Of a stretch of DNA of 64,000 nt, positions 36,613-45,914 are shown piece after piece; within the stretch, counting starts at the first letter, position 1; each line of letters starts with the position of its first letter. The notes beneath the pieces were generated by a model. It was not told where the DNA came from. It did no database searches and saw nothing but the letters and a program-made list of their open reading frames with translations. Source of the stretch: Daphnia carinata (lineage: Eukaryota; Arthropoda; Branchiopoda; Diplostraca; Daphniidae); contig NC_081338.1 in NCBI RefSeq assembly GCF_022539665.2, positions 5,878,446-5,942,445 on the forward strand, given 5' to 3'. The position numbers were made by a program, and so were the translations under genes.

Positions 36613-37130
36613 TATGGCGCTGGCTATAGAACGAGGATTATCTTTGCTGTTCGTCAGTCAGGAAACTGCTAATTTAAAAAGATAAGTGCGAGTCTTATAT
36701 ACCAAGTTGCATTTTCTTTCAATTGCATCAACAAACTCCACTCATCTGCATCAAAGTGAAAGGTAATGTGTTCCACCCAACCTAAACACTTTGTGAAAGA
36801 CAAGTTGCCGTAAATGCGGTAAAACTGGATTACCGTAACCACTTGTGGCAATCCATACTTCCATTTAATGACAACATAGCGGTGACCGATGACAACACAC
36901 AAATAAAAGTGATTCGTCAAATGGGAACAGGGTCATCACACACGCGAAACAGAAATTGTGGGTTCGGCAAACCGCAAAATGAGCAAACTCTTAATGCTTT
37001 CTTGGACAGCACAGATCAACGAAGACATGAGGCAGTATATAATACCCTTAGTTCTGAACAATCGGCATCAGTTGACAGCTGAACATCTCCTACACACCTT
37101 TGACTGTAAACACTAACAGGACTGAAGGAA
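36613..37130. promoter_or_regulatory. Divergent B/A promoter region
   Basis: The minus-strand TATA is at 36694-36703 and the plus-strand TATA (TATATAA) at 37036-37042, about 330 bp apart. The plus TATA is followed by CATCAGTTG, the same initiator-like motif as before the A gene at 31118. Confidence 0.65.
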
Positions 37131-37996
37131 ATGAAGACTTTTATGGTAAGCGTTATCACTTCAAACCTATTACGTCTCTTGGCACGTCTTAGTGAATTCT
37201 TTAATTAATTAACGTTAACACGTTTGTACTTACGTTTCATTATTTCTTAAATAAGCTATGCTTCGGTGCCATCTTGTTGGGAGTTGCTGTTGAGGCTGCT
37301 GCTGATCCCCAACATTATCCAAAACCAGCGTACGGCCAAAAGTACAAGAGCGAGTACAATTATTGCGATCCACGAAAAGCACCGAAATGCGCTGGAAAAG
37401 GCAATGAAACGTTTTGCCTTAAGGACTCTGAATATCCAGCCAAAGAAGTTAAGGTAGTCTTGAAACACAATCAAATTTGAGGAAAATAATTTAAATTCCA
37501 ATGTCTTGCCTCTCTCCAGTACGCCATTGAATACGATCCTTTGGTGTTGAGGAAATACGCCGATGTTGCTGATCAATCGGCTGATAATTTAGTCGATGGT
37601 TTGACATCCTTATCGGAGAATCATTTCGATTACCCCGATTATCACGGAAAGACATTTGAAAAGAGCAATTGGGTTGGAGACGAAGGATACATCTGCCCCA
37701 GTGACGTCCTCTACACCCGTCCTCTTCGTGCCGTGAATGCTGACGGTGAATGGCGTGTCATCGTGCAAGATATTGCCTGGCCAGGATACACACAGACCCA
37801 ACGTATCGAGACTTGTTTGTTCCCAGGAGCATCTTGTCGTACTGTCGCTCCTTGCTATGGAAGTAAATGCCTTCAAAAGTACGTCTATCAGCGGATGCTT
37901 TCCTTCGATCCCTGTGATCCAGAGAAGGGAATTTTTGTCGACATCTACCAATTGCCATCAGCTTGTTCCTGCAATGTTCCTCGTAAGTTCCAATGA
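37131..37996 (+). CDS. Spaetzle-like cystine-knot protein, A subfamily (3 exons, 229 aa)
   Basis: Exons 37131..37145 (MKTFM), 37256..37453 and 37520..37996. The signal peptide is LCFGAILLGVAVEA. The linker is short (DPQHYPKPAYGQKYKSEYN), in contrast to the A gene at 31118, so linker length varies most in this family. The prodomain module is YCDPRKAPKC..GNETFCLKDSEYP. Exon 3 opens YAIEYDPLVLRKYADVADQSADNLVDG; the knot shows YICPSDV, WRVIVQDIAWPGYTQTQ, eight cysteines and the ending SACSCNVPRKFQ. Partner: the B gene at 36612. Confidence 0.84.
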
Positions 37997-39035
37997 GTTT
38001 TAAAATTGCGAATATTCAAGCTAACATAACTTTATCCACTAAATGAAATGGATTATTTAATTACTTTGTGGGCGTAAATAAAATGGTCGTTTCGTACTTT
38101 TTCTTCCAATTCACTGGTTTTGTGAAATGCAGAAAATGTGGTACTCATCTGTAGCCAAGTGCCTCTTTCAAATAGCAGAAATGCACTTGAAAGAAAGAAA
38201 AACAGATTACTGTTGCTGTGTGAAACAGAATTGTTGTGAATACCGACAGGCTGATAGAACAAACATTCCAGCGCATTGAAGCTTTTGTACACAATAATGG
38301 CATACAGGAAGTTTACTAATGTTTAGCAATAGATGCTAATAGTGAGCTGTTGTTCTTGAAATATGAAAAGCAAGGTAACAAACTTCGTATAAGATGTCGA
38401 AATCTTGTTCCTTCTAAGGATTGTTAAAAAAGACAAATGAAAAAGTTTCCAAAGCCAGTTTTGTGTCAATCGCTCATCAGACTTTTTAGGCCATTTTGAT
38501 TTACAATCGTGACAGATAAATCATGATTGTATAAAATCCTTGGCCATTTCATTTTTGGAGAACGGCGATCTAACGGACACCCTGAACTACAGATGTCCAA
38601 CCGATACCTGCACAAACACTTTGTTTTTCTAATATCATTCAAGGGTACTTTGCTGAATAAACGAGTCCGTTAACGTTTAAGTGACACACGACCGAGATAA
38701 AAGGAGAGTAAAACGATTACGTAGAATAATAAATACCTTTCTATTTCATTTGAAAAAGAATTTTCAGTGGCTCGCATTTAATTTGAAGATGAAAGAAGAC
38801 TGAAGGGGTTAAGGACAAATCCACAGAATACAAAAAACGATCCCTGTGTTGGAGAGGATTAACGGTTGGCGGTACCGTTGTTTAATTGAACGCAGTCCCT
38901 CTCTTTAACTTGACGTTTTGGGTATTATCTGGAGGCCGTTAGGGTCCAAGACAGGGTAGTAGTGTCTTTAAGGGGTAGGAGAAATCGGGCATGGTCTTTT
39001 ATCAGGTGGGTTTGTTGTTGATCTCATTAATCAGC
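37997..39035. other. Intergenic DNA between convergent genes
   Basis: 3' flanks of the A genes ending at 37996 and 39036. The shared 3' element lies at 38838-38903. No gene is supported. Confidence 0.45.
38838..38903 (-). repeat. Shared 3' element of the A2/B2 genes (copy after the A gene 39036-40089)
   Basis: On the plus strand it reads CGATCCCTGTG ... ACGGTTGGCGGTACCGT ... GCAGTCCCTC. In the sense of the A gene it is the reverse complement (GAGGGACTGC ... GGTACCGCCAACC ... AGGGATCG). Related copies are at 41229, 45776, 51528, 52911, 55633 and, degraded, 61186. Confidence 0.75.
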
Positions 39036-40089
39036 TTAAGCCTTGACGGGGATGTGGCAAGAGCAAGCCGATGGCAGCTTGTAGATGTCGATGAAGAGAC
39101 CTCTCTGGGTATCGCAAGGATCGAAGGAGAGCATGCGGTGGACGGTGTGCTTCTGTAGGCATTTGCTAAAGTGGCAAGGGGCCAAGGTGCGGCAAGCGGC
39201 TTCTGGGAACAAGCAAGTCTCGGTCCGTTGGGTTTGGGTGTAGGTCGGCCAGGCGATGTCTTGGACGATGACACGCCATTCACCAGCAGTGTTCTTAGCA
39301 CGAAGAGGGCGAGCGTAAGCGACGGAGCTGGGGCAGATGAAACCTTCACCACCAACCCAGTTGCCCTGATCGAACTGCTTGCCGTTGTAGAAAGAGTAAT
39401 CGAATTTCTCTTCTTGGGCCTTGGTGATGCCATCAACCAAATCGTCGGCGGACTGGTCAGCAACATCGGCGTACTTCTTCAAGACTAAAGGATCGTAGTC
39501 GATGGCGTACTGTCAAATACAATTGGGATTTAGTTAAGGTGATAAAATATAAGCTAAGAAGAGTCAGGAGTACCTTGACTTCGTAGACGGGGTATTCCTC
39601 ATCAGTCAGACACCAATGACCAGTGGAATTCTCAGCGCATTTGGGAGCGGCTTTAGGATCGCAATACTTGGGGTAGGCTGGGTACGCTGAGTGAGATGGG
39701 TATGATGGATCTACAGAAGATGAAAACAAATTAAAAAACGTGGGATTTTGAAGCTAATAACTTTGCCTTACAGGATGGTTTACTGTAAGAAGGGTATTTT
39801 GGCTCAGAATATGTTGGTCTGTGGGCTGGGTATTCTGATTTGTAAGCTGGCCTTTTGTTTAGACAAACAAAAGGAACAAAATTAATTACATTTGTTACAT
39901 ATCCAATCTGTGGAACAAATAAGGAAACCACTTTTACCTGTACTGCTCTGCCGCAGTCAAATCTTCAGCCAAGCAACCGGCAGCACAAAACAGCAAAATC
40001 GCCTTTTTTTCAAAACAATTTTAATAAAAAAAGCTCTAAATTTTCTATCCATAATCGACTGGAACTTTACATACCAAAACAATAGACAT
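39036..40089 (-). CDS. Spaetzle-like cystine-knot protein, A subfamily five-exon type (A2, 256 aa)
   Basis: Exons in gene order are 40075..40089 (MSIVL), 39938..40002, 39772..39851, 39574..39710 and 39036..39509, with phases 0, 2, 1, 0. Two extra introns split the part that is exon 2 in other A genes. The signal peptide is AILLFCAAGCLA, then AEDLTAAEQYR, a Tyr/Pro linker (PAYKSEYPAHRPTYSEPKYP), and KYCDPKAAPKC.ENSTGHWCLTDEEYP. The knot exon opens YAIDYDPLVLKKYADVADQSADDLVDG and has FICPSSV, WRVIVQDIAWPTYTQTQ, eight cysteines and the ending SACSCHIPVKA. The minus-strand TATA is at 40188-40197. Head-to-head with the B gene at 40461. Confidence 0.86.
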
Positions 40090-40460
40090 TCTCGATGATA
40101 GAAACTGTAGACTGGGAGAAACAACAGCTGTATGTATGAGGGTATTGCTTGAGGATTTCAAGTGTGTTTTTCACCAACTGTTGGGACCTTTTTATAGTAA
40201 ACATGTTGGTACGGCTACGCCCTTGCGGGGCGGTCTCACACATTTTTCCGCAATGGTGAATCTCCAGCCCTACCTACCAAGAAATAACAGACATTTAACT
40301 TTCACAAATTCACCTTAGTAAAAAAGCCCAGCTCGAGGACGCCGGTGCAACCTACTCGGGTATATAAGCTGGCAAGATCAAAACAGTTTAACACATCGTA
40401 TCCATCAGTCGATTTCTTGCAACTGTCTCACATCCTTGTGCATAGCATCATAGTCAAACA
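40090..40460. promoter_or_regulatory. Most compact divergent A/B promoter region
   Basis: The minus-strand TATA (TATAAAAA) is at 40188-40196 and the plus-strand TATA (TATATAAG) at 40361-40368. About 165 bp separate them, the smallest of the nine pairs, so shared regulatory sites must lie in this short stretch. Confidence 0.7.
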
Positions 40461-41141
40461 ATGTCTCTTTTCTTTCATTATTTGGTAAAGGATTCTCTTT
40501 TAATCTTATGTGATTTTCAATTCATGCAACTTTTACAATTTAAACATTTGCAGGTTTTACTTGGTTTGGGTGTTGTAATGGGCAACAACTACAAGGCGCC
40601 TTACCATCAGCCCAAATACGAACCAAAATACGGGCCAGAGATCCCTGCCTGTTCCAAGAACACGTCCAAGAACTGGTGCCTGGAAGATTCCGAATATCCG
40701 GCCTATGAAGTCGTTTACGAGCTGGACAAACACTACGAAGCCGTTTTCGCCCTGTACAAGAACGTCGTCGCCGAGACGTCCAACTCTGTCGATACCCTCA
40801 GCAAACTGGAAGAGGAGACTTATCTGTGCCCGAGCGAAACTTCTTACGTGCAGCCACTGCGTGCAGTCAACACCAAAGGCAAATGGCGTGTCATCATCAA
40901 CAAAGTCGAATCCTACGGCATCAAGTACGATCAACACGCCCGCATTGAAGAATGTGAGGATGATGCTGCTGGAAAGGCCTGCCCTTTGGTGCCCACCTGT
41001 TACGAGTCGAAATGCCTGCAAAAGAGCATCTACCACCGTTTCCTCGTCTACGATCCCACTGATTATTACTTCCCATTCGCCATTGAAACTTTCAAATTGC
41101 CCGCATCTTGCGCCTGTTTCGTTGGAGCTTTCAAACTCTAA
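40461..41141 (+). CDS. Spaetzle-like cystine-knot protein, B subfamily (B2, 2 exons, 203 aa)
   Basis: Exons 40461..40484 (MSLFFHYL) and 40554..41141. Signal peptide VLLGLGVVMG, then NNYKAPYHQPKYEPKYGPEIPA, CSKNTSKNWCLEDSEYPAYE, a helix (VYELDKHYEAVFALYKNVV) and the knot: YLCPSE, WRVIINKVESYG, EEC, AC, TC, SKC, ASCACFVGAF. Seven knot cysteines. The knot is essentially identical to those of the B2 genes at 45013, 53812 and 61975. It has one extra KYEPKYG repeat in the linker. The 3' flank carries the shared element at 41229-41365. Partner: the A2 gene at 40089. Confidence 0.87.
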   Translation: MSLFFHYLVKDSLLILCDFQFMQLLQFKHLQVLLGLGVVMGNNYKAPYHQPKYEPKYGPEIPACSKNTSKNWCLEDSEYPAYEVVYELDKHYEAVFALYKNVVAETSNSVDTLSKLEEETYLCPSETSYVQPLRAVNTKGKWRVIINKVESYGIKYDQHARIEECEDDAAGKACPLVPTCYESKCLQKSIYHRFLVYDPTDYYFPFAIETFKLPASCACFVGAFKL

Positions 41142-41228
41142 ACACTTCCACCATCTTCTTCTATCCTTCCTTTTCCTACTTCTTTCTTTACAAAAATTTT
41201 ACTTTCAACTCTAGGCTCTCAGTCCAAA

Positions 41229-41365
41229 CGATCCCTGTGATATTTTTGTAAAACATCTCTGCGCTTCACAGTCGACTCTTCGTGAACAATTGAAAGACTC
41301 ACGGTGGAGCGCAAAGGTTGGCGGTACCATCAAAAACGAAACATCCAAATGAAAGCAGTCCCTCA
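41229..41365 (+). repeat. Shared 3' element (copy after the B2 gene 40461-41141)
   Basis: CGATCCCTGTG ... GGTTGGCGGTACC ... GAAAGCAGTCCCTC, with a longer middle (CACAGTCGACTCTTCGTGAA) than the A-gene copies. In the sense of this B gene it is inverted compared with its orientation in A genes. With 38838-38903 it flanks the divergent pair as a direct repeat. Confidence 0.75.
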
Positions 41366-42330
41366 CGACTACCACAACAATATTGTGGATTATTTAATAA
41401 TCAAAGATACTAAGTGTGCATTTACTACAGCATAAATTTCCCGTAAAATTGTTTTTGCAGAATTCCTCTGTGCATGCAAGTTTTCGACGACAGATAATAA
41501 ACTGAAATTTCCCATTAATTTAAAAAATATTGAAAACTTATTGCAAGTCACAATGGAAATTTTAGTTTGATTAGAACTAAATGGGGTTTGGATCTGCCAA
41601 AACTAAGAGAACCTTTTTGATCGTATCCCATTGACATTACGATTACGGAAAACTAGGTTTCTACACAACAGCCACACAACAAAAAGTGATTTACCAGCAT
41701 AAAGTCAACATCTTCGTTTGAGAGTGAGTATGATTACAGTGATATTGTAACTTTTTACCTTCTTTTTTTTTGTTTTTATTTGACGTTTGAGCTTGCTGAT
41801 AAGTGCTGCCACCTGTTGCAATCGTCAACTTAAGGTCACTGTAGAATAAGGAAACCAAAAACAAATCTGACAAACTAATGTTTTTGCCATTGTATCACGC
41901 AACAAACTTTAAAAAGTGAAACACGCTTTTTACTTTCTTTCACATATTTAACCTCTTCCCTTGATATCCAGCGAACCGTACCAGGCCATGGCGTCAGACA
42001 TACTGGAGGTTCGTGAGGGGTGGAAACCTGATCAAGGATAAAAAAAGAGGAAGGGGTCGAACGGCGGCCATCGCGGTTTGAGATTTGACCAATGGCGAAG
42101 CGTCTTTGGCCCTCACCCTTCCTCACTATTTTTTATGCAGAAGCTACGCAGATTTCTTTAAAATGAAAACAGCCAACGAAATAAAACTTATTAACTATAA
42201 CCATAAAATTTGTGTTGTATTTCTCGCGTTGGAAATGATAAAACAATAAAATGAACTTTAAAAAAACTTCGAAAACAAAAATTAGTAGCCAAATATGGAA
42301 CACGAAACTCAAACTAGTGGACATGATTTG
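41366..42330. other. Intergenic DNA between convergent genes
   Basis: AT-rich 3' flank of the B2 gene and then of the C gene ending at 42331. Small frames only, none supported. Confidence 0.45.
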
Positions 42331-43207
42331 CTAACAAGCCGTTCGTGAAAAACGACAACTACAGGCCGATTGTAATTTGAAAGAATCAACAAAGACACCA
42401 AGCTTCGGATTACAAGGATCAAAAGCTAAAAGTTCTCGAACAAGATACTGCTGGCTGCAACGGCTGCTGTAACAATAGACGTGGCCAAAATATTCCGGAA
42501 TTGTACACTGTTCACCTGGATTGGTACAAAGGACAACCCTTTCTCGTTGAAAAATGTCACTGACTTCTTGAACAATCACTCGCCAATGCCCATTGGCGTT
42601 ACGTAAACGCAGAGGTTTCACCAAAAGGCTGATGGATGGACAGCTGCTCTTTTTACGTTCGTATTCCAGCTCTGTGTCAACTGAAATATCAGTCAGTTTA
42701 TAAGTAAACTTATCGGCTAATTCAGAAAATTCCATAGCCACCTATGAGGAAATGTACAGTACGAAAATATTATCAGTCAATTGCAACTTGGGCGTTTGCT
42801 TACTTTGATTTCATCTTCTGGGTAATGATAATCACTTAAACAGAAGCCAAACGTTTTGTCGACGCATTTCGGTGGTGCTGTAGCATTACAAAATGTCTTG
42901 CTGAATTGTCTATCTTCAATTTGATCCGTATGAAAGAACGAAGTTAAAGATGTGTTTTGTTTAACGTCAGCACTGAATACGTTAAACTGTGTGTCGTTTA
43001 TCCGTCTAGAAGAACGTCCAATAATTGGCCGCCAATCCAAACTGTCGTGATCTTGATCGGCATTTAATGGAGCACTCCAAAGGGCAGCTCTGCCCAGGTG
43101 AACAAGACACAGACAAACAGTTCCCTACGACCCGAATCGATTTTTACAAGACTTTTGAGGATTAAATTTAAATGAAGATCTTTTAAACCTACCACGATGA
43201 GTTTCAT
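42331..43207 (-). CDS. Spaetzle-like cystine-knot protein, C subfamily (3 exons, 248 aa)
   Basis: Exons in gene order are 43193..43207 (MKLIV), 42804..43124 and 42331..42741. The signal peptide is GTVCLCLVHLGRA. The linker is neither Tyr/Pro- nor Thr-rich (WRPIIGRSSRRINDTQFNVF) and carries a dibasic SSRR site. The prodomain module is FCNATAPPKC..TFGFCLSDYHYPEDE. The knot exon opens VAMEFSELADKFTYK and has WRVIVQEVSDIFQRERV, EQC, YC, RC, FDPC, SACSC and a final cysteine (RTAC). It is closest to the C gene at 34173. It stands alone between two A/B pairs. Confidence 0.78.
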
Positions 43208-44908
43208 GTTGCAAATAAGATCGAGATTAACGTGCAAAACTATACTGCACCTGTCGAATGACGGGCAATGAATAACCGGAACAGTAAAGACTTTTTCTTT
43301 TTCCTGTATCAAAATCATCTTTTCGTTCTCTACCACACCATCTCAGTGAAACTTGTTTTCAACCACTATGCATATGATTATCAAAGATGTACACGTATAT
43401 TAAACACAATTTTGCAGTAGAAAATTCGGTGGAACAAAAACAGATGTCCACTTTCTTTCTGGTTTTGGCGGTGGGTTTTTTTCGGGGAATCGCTGACATG
43501 GGTATGATAAACCACACCGATGGAAAGCTTTAGAAACTGAGATTCATTCAGTACATCCAGGGGCATTGACTACGAACAGTAAAAATCAATAGAGCAATCG
43601 ATGGGCCGATGTCAGTGTATGGCACTTGTAACAACATCCATTTGAAATGGCATTCACGCGTCCTATAATTTTTCATGGAGTCATATGGTATCGTTGTTGC
43701 AACAAAGATGAAAGCATAAAATAAAAATATGGCTAATAAAAAAACAACCCTGACGACCGTTTAGCAATAAGGATTTCAGCCTTGATCGGTGAGCGTGAAC
43801 TTGGTAGCGCAAATGCAGCGTGACTTTGGTAGCGTAAACGCAGTGTGAATTCCAGACTGAAAACGAATAAAAATGTTTAAAACTATGGAAAGTCTCGGTA
43901 AGTTCTTATGTCGTCTTCCAGTCTGAAGATAAGTGGCTATTTCTACATGGCATGTTGCATATTTGGCTCACATATGGCAAAATGTACGCAAGACGCAACA
44001 AGGAAGGCGATTATGTCGAATTTTCAGATGATTGAAGAACAGAAATGTGGGAAAACAGAAAGTTTTCTCTGACGATGTTACGTTATCGATTTGGCTAAAC
44101 TTTCGGGATATACGTTGCTCTTAGAAAACTGCAACGAATAAATAGATCACGGACATTTGCTATCGTCGTTCCACAGACACGAAATTGTTCTTAACGTGTA
44201 ACTTTAGCAGATTATGAACGGAAGCGTGAAATTTCATTGACCATTTGCAAGCCGTATAACCAAATTTGCTTTAGAAGTTTCATACAAGTCTAGAAAGTCT
44301 GACAACTTTAATAATACATCCAAACACAATATAATAGAGCAAGTGGCATGGAGAGATTCGTAACTATGTAGAGCGATGCGAGCAAAAGAAAATATGCAAG
44401 AGGGTCTGTTAATAAGCACGAATATGATGAATCAGAAAGTGAGAGTGCTGCCCTGCCTGCAAAACAAAAGAACAACAGCGGGTAGTAATTGAGGGTGTGG
44501 TCTTCACGGGGGAAAAATCTTCACGGTTATCGATTCAGATTCACGCAGCTCCTCGGGGTTCACGACAAAGAGATGCAATAGCATTTCTTTCGTTACTTTT
44601 GCTCGATTAGCCGTAGAACAGAGCCACAAATGTGTTGGGATAAAGCAAGAATCAGCCAGCCATTGCTTGTTTTCCTCACCTACTAACCTCGAAAGAAGAA
44701 AAGAGCTTTTCTCAAGGTTGTTTCTTTTCGTGCAGGGACCCAACGGTTTCCCTACAACACCAGGCGATTCTGCAAAAGGCTCGAAAGAGAGGAAAAGTGA
44801 AAATGCACTCGCTGCTTCTCGATTATTGGCGTTCTAAGAGGTGAAGGAGGGGCGTGTATCTCCTCCAGGTGGGAGTCGTCGTTTGGTGAGGCCATCAAAG
44901 TGTCCCGG
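43208..44908. other. Intergenic DNA without a supported gene
   Basis: The 5' flank of the C gene and the 5' flank of the B2 gene at 45013 (TATA at 44909-44916). A 25-bp unit is repeated twice at 43793-43842. No A gene is found on the minus strand here, so the B2 gene at 45013 lacks its expected divergent partner. Confidence 0.5.
43793..43842 (+). repeat. Two copies of a 25-bp direct repeat
   Basis: GCGTGAACTTGGTAGCGCAA and GCGTGACTTTGGTAGCGTAA begin two adjacent 25-bp units. Small local duplication of no clear role. Confidence 0.6.
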
Positions 44909-44916
44909 TATAAAAG
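44909..44916 (+). promoter_or_regulatory. TATA box of the B2 gene at 45013
   Basis: TATAAAAG lies about 95 bp before the ATG. It is followed by AACAAACCAGCACATCGTCT, similar to the AACACATCGTATCC after the TATA of the B2 gene at 40461, so the promoters are duplicates. Confidence 0.65.
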
Positions 44917-45012
44917 ACGGGCCGGTTGAAACAAACCAGCACATCGTCTTCTCCAGTCGATTTCATCTTCCAACTTTCTGACGGGTCTCTGTACAGTCAC
45001 GAAATTGAAATC

Positions 45013-45688
45013 ATGTCCCTCTCGTACCATTTCTTGGTAAATCCGTTTGCTTATTCCTTTTGTTAGTGGTTTTAGTTTGATTTAATTTACTTTTAACCTT
45101 TGGCAGATCTTTCTCGGGTTGGGTGTTGTGGCTGTAATGGGCAACAATTACAAGGCGCCTTATTATCAACCCAAATACGAGCCAGAAATCCCTGCTTGTT
45201 CCAAGAACACGTCCAAGAACTGGTGCCTGGAAGATTCCGAGTATCCGGCCTATGAAGTCGTTTACGAGCTGGACAAACACTACGAAGCCGTTTTCGCCCT
45301 GTACAAGAACGTCGTCGCCGAAACGTCCAACTCTGTCGATACCCTCAGCAAACTGGAAGAGGAGACTTATCTGTGCCCGAGCGAAACTTCTTACGTGCAG
45401 CCACTGCGTGCAGTCAACACCAAAGGCAAATGGCGTGTCATCATCAACAAAGTCGAATCCTACGGCATCAAGTACGATCAACACGCCCGCATTGAAGAAT
45501 GTGAGGATGATGCTGCTGGAAAGGCCTGCCCTTTGGTGCCCACCTGTTACGAGTCGAAATGCCTGCAAAAGAGCATCTACCACCGTTTCCTCGTCTACGA
45601 TCCCACTGATTATTACTTCCCATTCGCCATTGAAACTTTCAAATTGCCCGCATCTTGCGCCTGTTTCGTTGGAGCTTTCAAACTCTAA
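45013..45688 (+). CDS. Spaetzle-like cystine-knot protein, B subfamily (B2, 2 exons, 201 aa), without divergent partner
   Basis: Exons 45013..45036 (MSLSYHFL) and 45107..45688. Signal peptide IFLGLGVVAVMG, linker NNYKAPYYQPKYEPEIPA, prodomain CSKNTSKNWCLEDSEYP. Helix and seven-cysteine knot are identical in sequence to the B2 gene at 40461 from the prodomain on, apart from silent or rare changes. Even the 3' UTR is nearly the same. Unlike all other B genes it has no A gene on the opposite strand upstream. The likely former partner is the A2 gene at 50371, now on the same strand and 4.7 kb downstream. Confidence 0.87.
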
Positions 45689-45775
45689 ACACTTCCACCA
45701 TCTTCTTCTATCCTTCCTTTTCCTACTTCTTTCTTTACAAAAATTCTTGTTTTAATTCTATGCTCCCAGTCCAAA

Positions 45776-45914
45776 CGATCCCTGTGATATTTTTGTAAAA
45801 CATCTCTGCGCTTCACAGTCGACTCTTCGTGAACAATTGAAAGACTCACGGTGGAGCGCAAAGGTTGGCGGTACCATCAAAAATGAAACATGTAAAATGA
45901 AAGCAGTCCCTCAC
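45776..45914 (+). repeat. Shared 3' element (copy after the B2 gene 45013-45688)
   Basis: Same orientation relative to its gene and nearly the same sequence as 41229-41365, including the GGTTGGCGGTACC and GAAAGCAGTCCCTC cores. Confidence 0.75.

Noticed and set aside
39002-39466. Ser/Leu-rich alternative frames over A2 knot exons (MLLTSPPTIWLM type)
   Set aside because: Out-of-frame translations of exon 3; codon pattern and conservation belong to the Spaetzle frame.
40557-41036. Long minus-strand frames (MVDALLQAFRLVTGG type) opposite B2 genes, also at 45011-45583
   Set aside because: They are antisense shadows of the conserved knot exons and recur only because the genes do.
43870-43890. Possible first exon (MFKTMESL followed by GTAAGT)
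   Set aside because: The next acceptor leads straight to a stop codon and no second exon could be found.
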